DNA of 64,000 nt from Bradyrhizobium sp. WSM3983 (GTDB lineage Bacteria > Pseudomonadota > Alphaproteobacteria > Rhizobiales > Xanthobacteraceae): contig NZ_AXAY01000002.1 in the NCBI RefSeq assembly GCF_000473045.1, forward strand, positions 248,001-312,000. The letters are read 5' to 3'. A model generated the notes under the pieces. The model searched no databases and was not told where the DNA came from. It was given only the letters and a program-made list of their open reading frames with translations. Made by a program: the position numbers and the translations under genes. Shown piece after piece: positions 61,797 through 64,000 of the stretch. Positions within the stretch are counted from its first letter, which is position 1; every line of letters starts with the position of its first letter.

Positions 61797-63320
61797 ATGA
61801 CCGCTGCCACCATTGCCCCGACCCGCTTGCGCCATAGTGCGCGACTTGGCGTCCGATTTGGGCTGGTCGCGCTCGCGATCGGCGCTTTCAGTGCGTTCGG
61901 CTCGCCGGCGCAGGCGCGCGGACCAGAGGGTATCGCCGACGTCGCCGAGAAGGTGATCGACGCGGTCGTCAACATCTCGACCTCGCAGACGGTCGAGGCC
62001 AAGGGTGGTGGCGGGGGCAGCAACACCATGCCGCAACTGCCGCCCGGCTCGCCCTTCGAGGAATTCTTCGACGACTTCTTCAAGAACCGCAAAGGCCCTG
62101 GCGGTGGCAGCAAGGGCGGCGAGAACATCCAGCCGCGCAAGACCAACTCGCTCGGAAGCGGCTTCATCGTCGACACTTCCGGCGTCGTCGTGACCAACAA
62201 CCACGTCATCGCCGATGCTGACGAGATCAATGTCATCCTCAACGACGGCACCAAGATCAAGGCCGACCTCGTCGGTGTCGACAAGAAGACCGACCTTGCC
62301 GTCTTGAAGTTCAAGCCGTCGAAGCCGCTCGTCTCGGTGAAGTTCGGCGACTCCGACAAGCTGCGCCTCGGCGACTGGGTCGTCGCGATCGGCAACCCCT
62401 TCAGCCTCGGCGGCACGGTGACCGCGGGCATCGTCTCGGCCAAGAACCGCGACATCTCCTCGGGGCCCTATGACAGCTACATCCAGACCGACGCCGCCAT
62501 CAATCGGGGCAATTCCGGCGGTCCGCTGTTCAACCTCGATGGCGATGTCGTCGGCGTCAACACCCTGATCATCTCGCCCTCCGGCGGCTCGATCGGCATC
62601 GGCTTTGCCGTGCCGTCGAAGACGGTCGCGGGCGTCGTCGACCAGCTTCGCCAGTTCGGTGAATTGCGCCGCGGCTGGCTCGGGGTGCGCATCCAGAGCG
62701 TCACCGACGAGATCGCCGAGAGCCTCAACATCAAGCCGGCGCGCGGTGCGCTGGTTGCAGGCGTCGATGACAAGGGCCCGGCCAAGCCGGCGGGCATCGA
62801 GCCCGGCGACGTCGTCGTCAAATTCGACGGCAAGGACGTCAAGGACCCGAAGGACCTGTCCCGCGTCGTCGCTGACACCGCGGTCGGCAAGGAGGTCGAC
62901 GTCATCATCATCCGCAAGGGCGAGGAGCAGACCAAGAAGGTCACGCTCGGCCGCCTGCAGGATCCCGACAAGGTCCAGGCTGTGGTGAAAACCGACGAGC
63001 CGCCGCCGGAGAAGCTGGTGACGCAGAAGGCGCTCGGCCTCGATCTCGCCGTGCTGAACAAGGATCTGCGCACGCGCTACAAGATCAAGGACACCGTCAA
63101 GGGTGTGGTCGTCACCAATGTCGATGCCAGTTCGGATGCTGCCGAGAAGCGGCTCTCCGCCGGTGACGTCATCGTCGAAGTCGCGCAGGAAGCGGTCGCG
63201 AGCGGCGCCGACATCCAGAAGCGGGTCGACCAGCTCAAGAAGGACGGCAAGAAGTCCGTATTGCTGCTGGTCTCGAACGGCGACGGCGAACTGCGCTTTG
63301 TGGCGCTGAGCGTGCAGTAG
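61797..63320 (+). CDS. degP: Periplasmic serine protease/chaperone DegP (HtrA)
   Basis: 507 residues from ATG 61797 with GGAG upstream. A long N-terminal helix (FGLVALAIGAFSAFGSPAQA) is the signal peptide. Catalytic triad H136 (VTNNHVIAD), D166 (KTDLAVLK), S240 (NRGNSGGPLF). Two PDZ domains follow (GWLGVRIQSVTDEIAESLNI...; LVTQKALGLDLAVLNKDLRTRYKI...). It degrades misfolded envelope proteins. hflK-hflC-DUF2065-degP reads as one quality-control cluster. Confidence 0.95.
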   Translation: MTAATIAPTRLRHSARLGVRFGLVALAIGAFSAFGSPAQARGPEGIADVAEKVIDAVVNISTSQTVEAKGGGGGSNTMPQLPPGSPFEEFFDDFFKNRKGPGGGSKGGENIQPRKTNSLGSGFIVDTSGVVVTNNHVIADADEINVILNDGTKIKADLVGVDKKTDLAVLKFKPSKPLVSVKFGDSDKLRLGDWVVAIGNPFSLGGTVTAGIVSAKNRDISSGPYDSYIQTDAAINRGNSGGPLFNLDGDVVGVNTLIISPSGGSIGIGFAVPSKTVAGVVDQLRQFGELRRGWLGVRIQSVTDEIAESLNIKPARGALVAGVDDKGPAKPAGIEPGDVVVKFDGKDVKDPKDLSRVVADTAVGKEVDVIIIRKGEEQTKKVTLGRLQDPDKVQAVVKTDEPPPEKLVTQKALGLDLAVLNKDLRTRYKIKDTVKGVVVTNVDASSDAAEKRLSAGDVIVEVAQEAVASGADIQKRVDQLKKDGKKSVLLLVSNGDGELRFVALSVQ

Positions 63321-63344
63321 GGGGCAGCGCAGTCCCACACTCAC

Positions 63345-63448
63345 TGTCATGCCCCGGCTTGACCGGGGCATCCAGTACGCCGAGGCTTCTCGGTTAAAGC
63401 ACTGCCGCCTCTGGAATACTGGATCACCCGCTTTCGCGGGTGATGACA
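63345..63448. repeat. Interspersed palindromic repeat (TGTCATGCCCCGGCTTGACC type)
   Basis: TGTCATGCCCCGGCTTGACC then GGGGCATCCAGTA is mirrored by TACTGGATCACCCGC then TTTCGCGGGTGATGACA; the outer ends TGTCAT/ATGACA and ATCCAGTA/TACTGGAT match. Each half also contains its own small hairpin. It separates the convergent degP and serB genes. Confidence 0.7.
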
Positions 63449-63460
63449 GCGGAGAGGAGG

Positions 63461-64000
63461 CTACCCCTCCACGAACTCGTCGCGCCGATAGCCCTGCGCA
63501 TACAGCAGCGCGGTGAGATCGCCGTGGTCGATCCGCGCCGCTGCGGCGGCCGCGACGGCCGGCTTGGCGTGATACGCCACGCCCAGTCCTGCCGCCTGGA
63601 TCATCGCCAGATCATTGGCGCCGTCGCCGACGACAGCCGAATCGATGTCGTCGAGATCGAACGACTCCATCAAATCCACCAGCGTCGCCAGTTTGGCCGC
63701 GCGGCCCAGGATCGGCTCCTTCACCTCGCCGGTGAACTTACCGTCGCGCACGACGAGCTCGTTGGCGCGATTCTCCTGGAAGCCGAGCTTGGCGGCGACT
63801 GCGCTCGTGAACAGGGTGAAGCCGCCGGAGACGAGGCAGGTATAGGCGCCGTGGGCGCGCATGGTCGCGACCAATTCGCGGCCCCCCGGGGTCAGCGTGA
63901 TGCGCTTGGCCAGCACCTCGTCGACGACGCCGGCGGGGAGGTCCTTCAGCAGCGCGACGCGCTCGCGCAGCGCCGGCTCGAACTCGATCTCGCCACGCAT
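63461..64000 (-). CDS. serB: Phosphoserine phosphatase SerB, C-terminal part
   Basis: The visible 179 residues run off the window; the first visible MRGEIEFEPALRERVALL is internal (it normally follows the DxDxT motif). HAD-family motifs: MRAHGAYTCLVSGGFTLFT (motif II Ser), AAKLATL (Lys), and VVGDGANDLAMIQAAGLGVAYHAKPAV (motif III GDGxND). It hydrolyses phosphoserine to serine, the last step of serine synthesis. The upstream N-terminal catalytic Asp region is outside the window. Confidence 0.9.
   Translation of the reverse strand: MRGEIEFEPALRERVALLKDLPAGVVDEVLAKRITLTPGGRELVATMRAHGAYTCLVSGGFTLFTSAVAAKLGFQENRANELVVRDGKFTGEVKEPILGRAAKLATLVDLMESFDLDDIDSAVVGDGANDLAMIQAAGLGVAYHAKPAVAAAAAARIDHGDLTALLYAQGYRRDEFVEG

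Noticed and set aside
1..64000. tRNA, rRNA, insertion sequences, prophage or integrase genes
   Set aside because: None was recognised by reading; no transposase or integrase motifs, and no cloverleaf with CCA apart from the tmRNA acceptor end. A tRNAscan or ISfinder search could overturn this.

Overview
The window looks like a chromosomal segment of a Bradyrhizobium-type alphaproteobacterium (Nitrobacteraceae). The evidence is the high GC content, the permuted two-piece tmRNA gene, the synteny ssrA-sspB-fumC-DUF4169-RHH and hflK-hflC-DUF2065-degP, many short palindromic intergenic repeats, two GGDEF-EAL proteins, an AsmA-like giant and DUF2336. No tRNA, rRNA, CRISPR array, phage or complete insertion sequence was recognised. 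Both window edges cut a gene: a sorbosone-dehydrogenase-like protein on the left and serB on the right.

Layout. 1-7.3 kb, minus strand: PQQ-type sugar dehydrogenase (partial), isoprenylcysteine methyltransferase-like protein, an SDR epimerase, an Mpo1-like membrane protein, an overlapping pair of exported proteins (Cys-rich and OmpA-type), and the helicase UvrD carrying an in-frame piece of an intergenic repeat. 7.5-18.3 kb: DUF1328, a thioesterase, a D-lactate/glycolate-type FAD oxidase, a Gly/His-rich LTXXQ protein, a SulP anion transporter, an exported caspase-like protein, a divergent LysR/DoxX pair with a candidate operator, and a dihaem peroxidase. 18.8-22.7 kb: a TRAP uptake operon with fused DctQM and a D-2-hydroxyacid dehydrogenase. 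22.7-30.9 kb: an ABC binding protein and two c-di-GMP proteins (CHASE-GGDEF-EAL and PAS-PAS-GAF-GGDEF-EAL) either side of an MFS carrier.

30.9-37.0 kb is the accessory-looking part. It holds a PEP-mutase-like enzyme, an epoxide-hydrolase-like enzyme with a divergent MarR and twin operators, a SnoaL cyclase, another alpha/beta hydrolase, and a TetR/P450 pair with a perfect 12+12 bp operator. A 114-bp orphan copy of the 3' end of the upstream GGDEF-EAL gene lies at 33.3 kb, on the far side of the PEP-mutase/hydrolase/marR block. This suggests that about 2.4 kb was inserted there and that the target gene received a new 3' end.

37.3-46.6 kb: AsmA-like protein, DUF2336 plus a small partner, several small exported proteins, a response regulator, a GNAT and a Ca2+/H+ antiporter. 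47-52.5 kb, minus strand: feoAB with an ICE-like site upstream, an RHH/DUF4169 pair, fumC, sspB and the permuted tmRNA, so the tagging RNA and the protein that delivers tagged substrates to ClpXP are adjacent. 52.6-64 kb, plus strand: a split chromate transporter, a tripartite tricarboxylate transporter in B-A-C order with a strong hairpin before the binding-protein gene, thyA-GNAT-folA, hflK-hflC-DUF2065-degP, then serB on the minus strand.

All assignments come from reading the sequence by eye. No database search was run, and start codons were chosen from Shine-Dalgarno-like sequence, signal peptides and family length.
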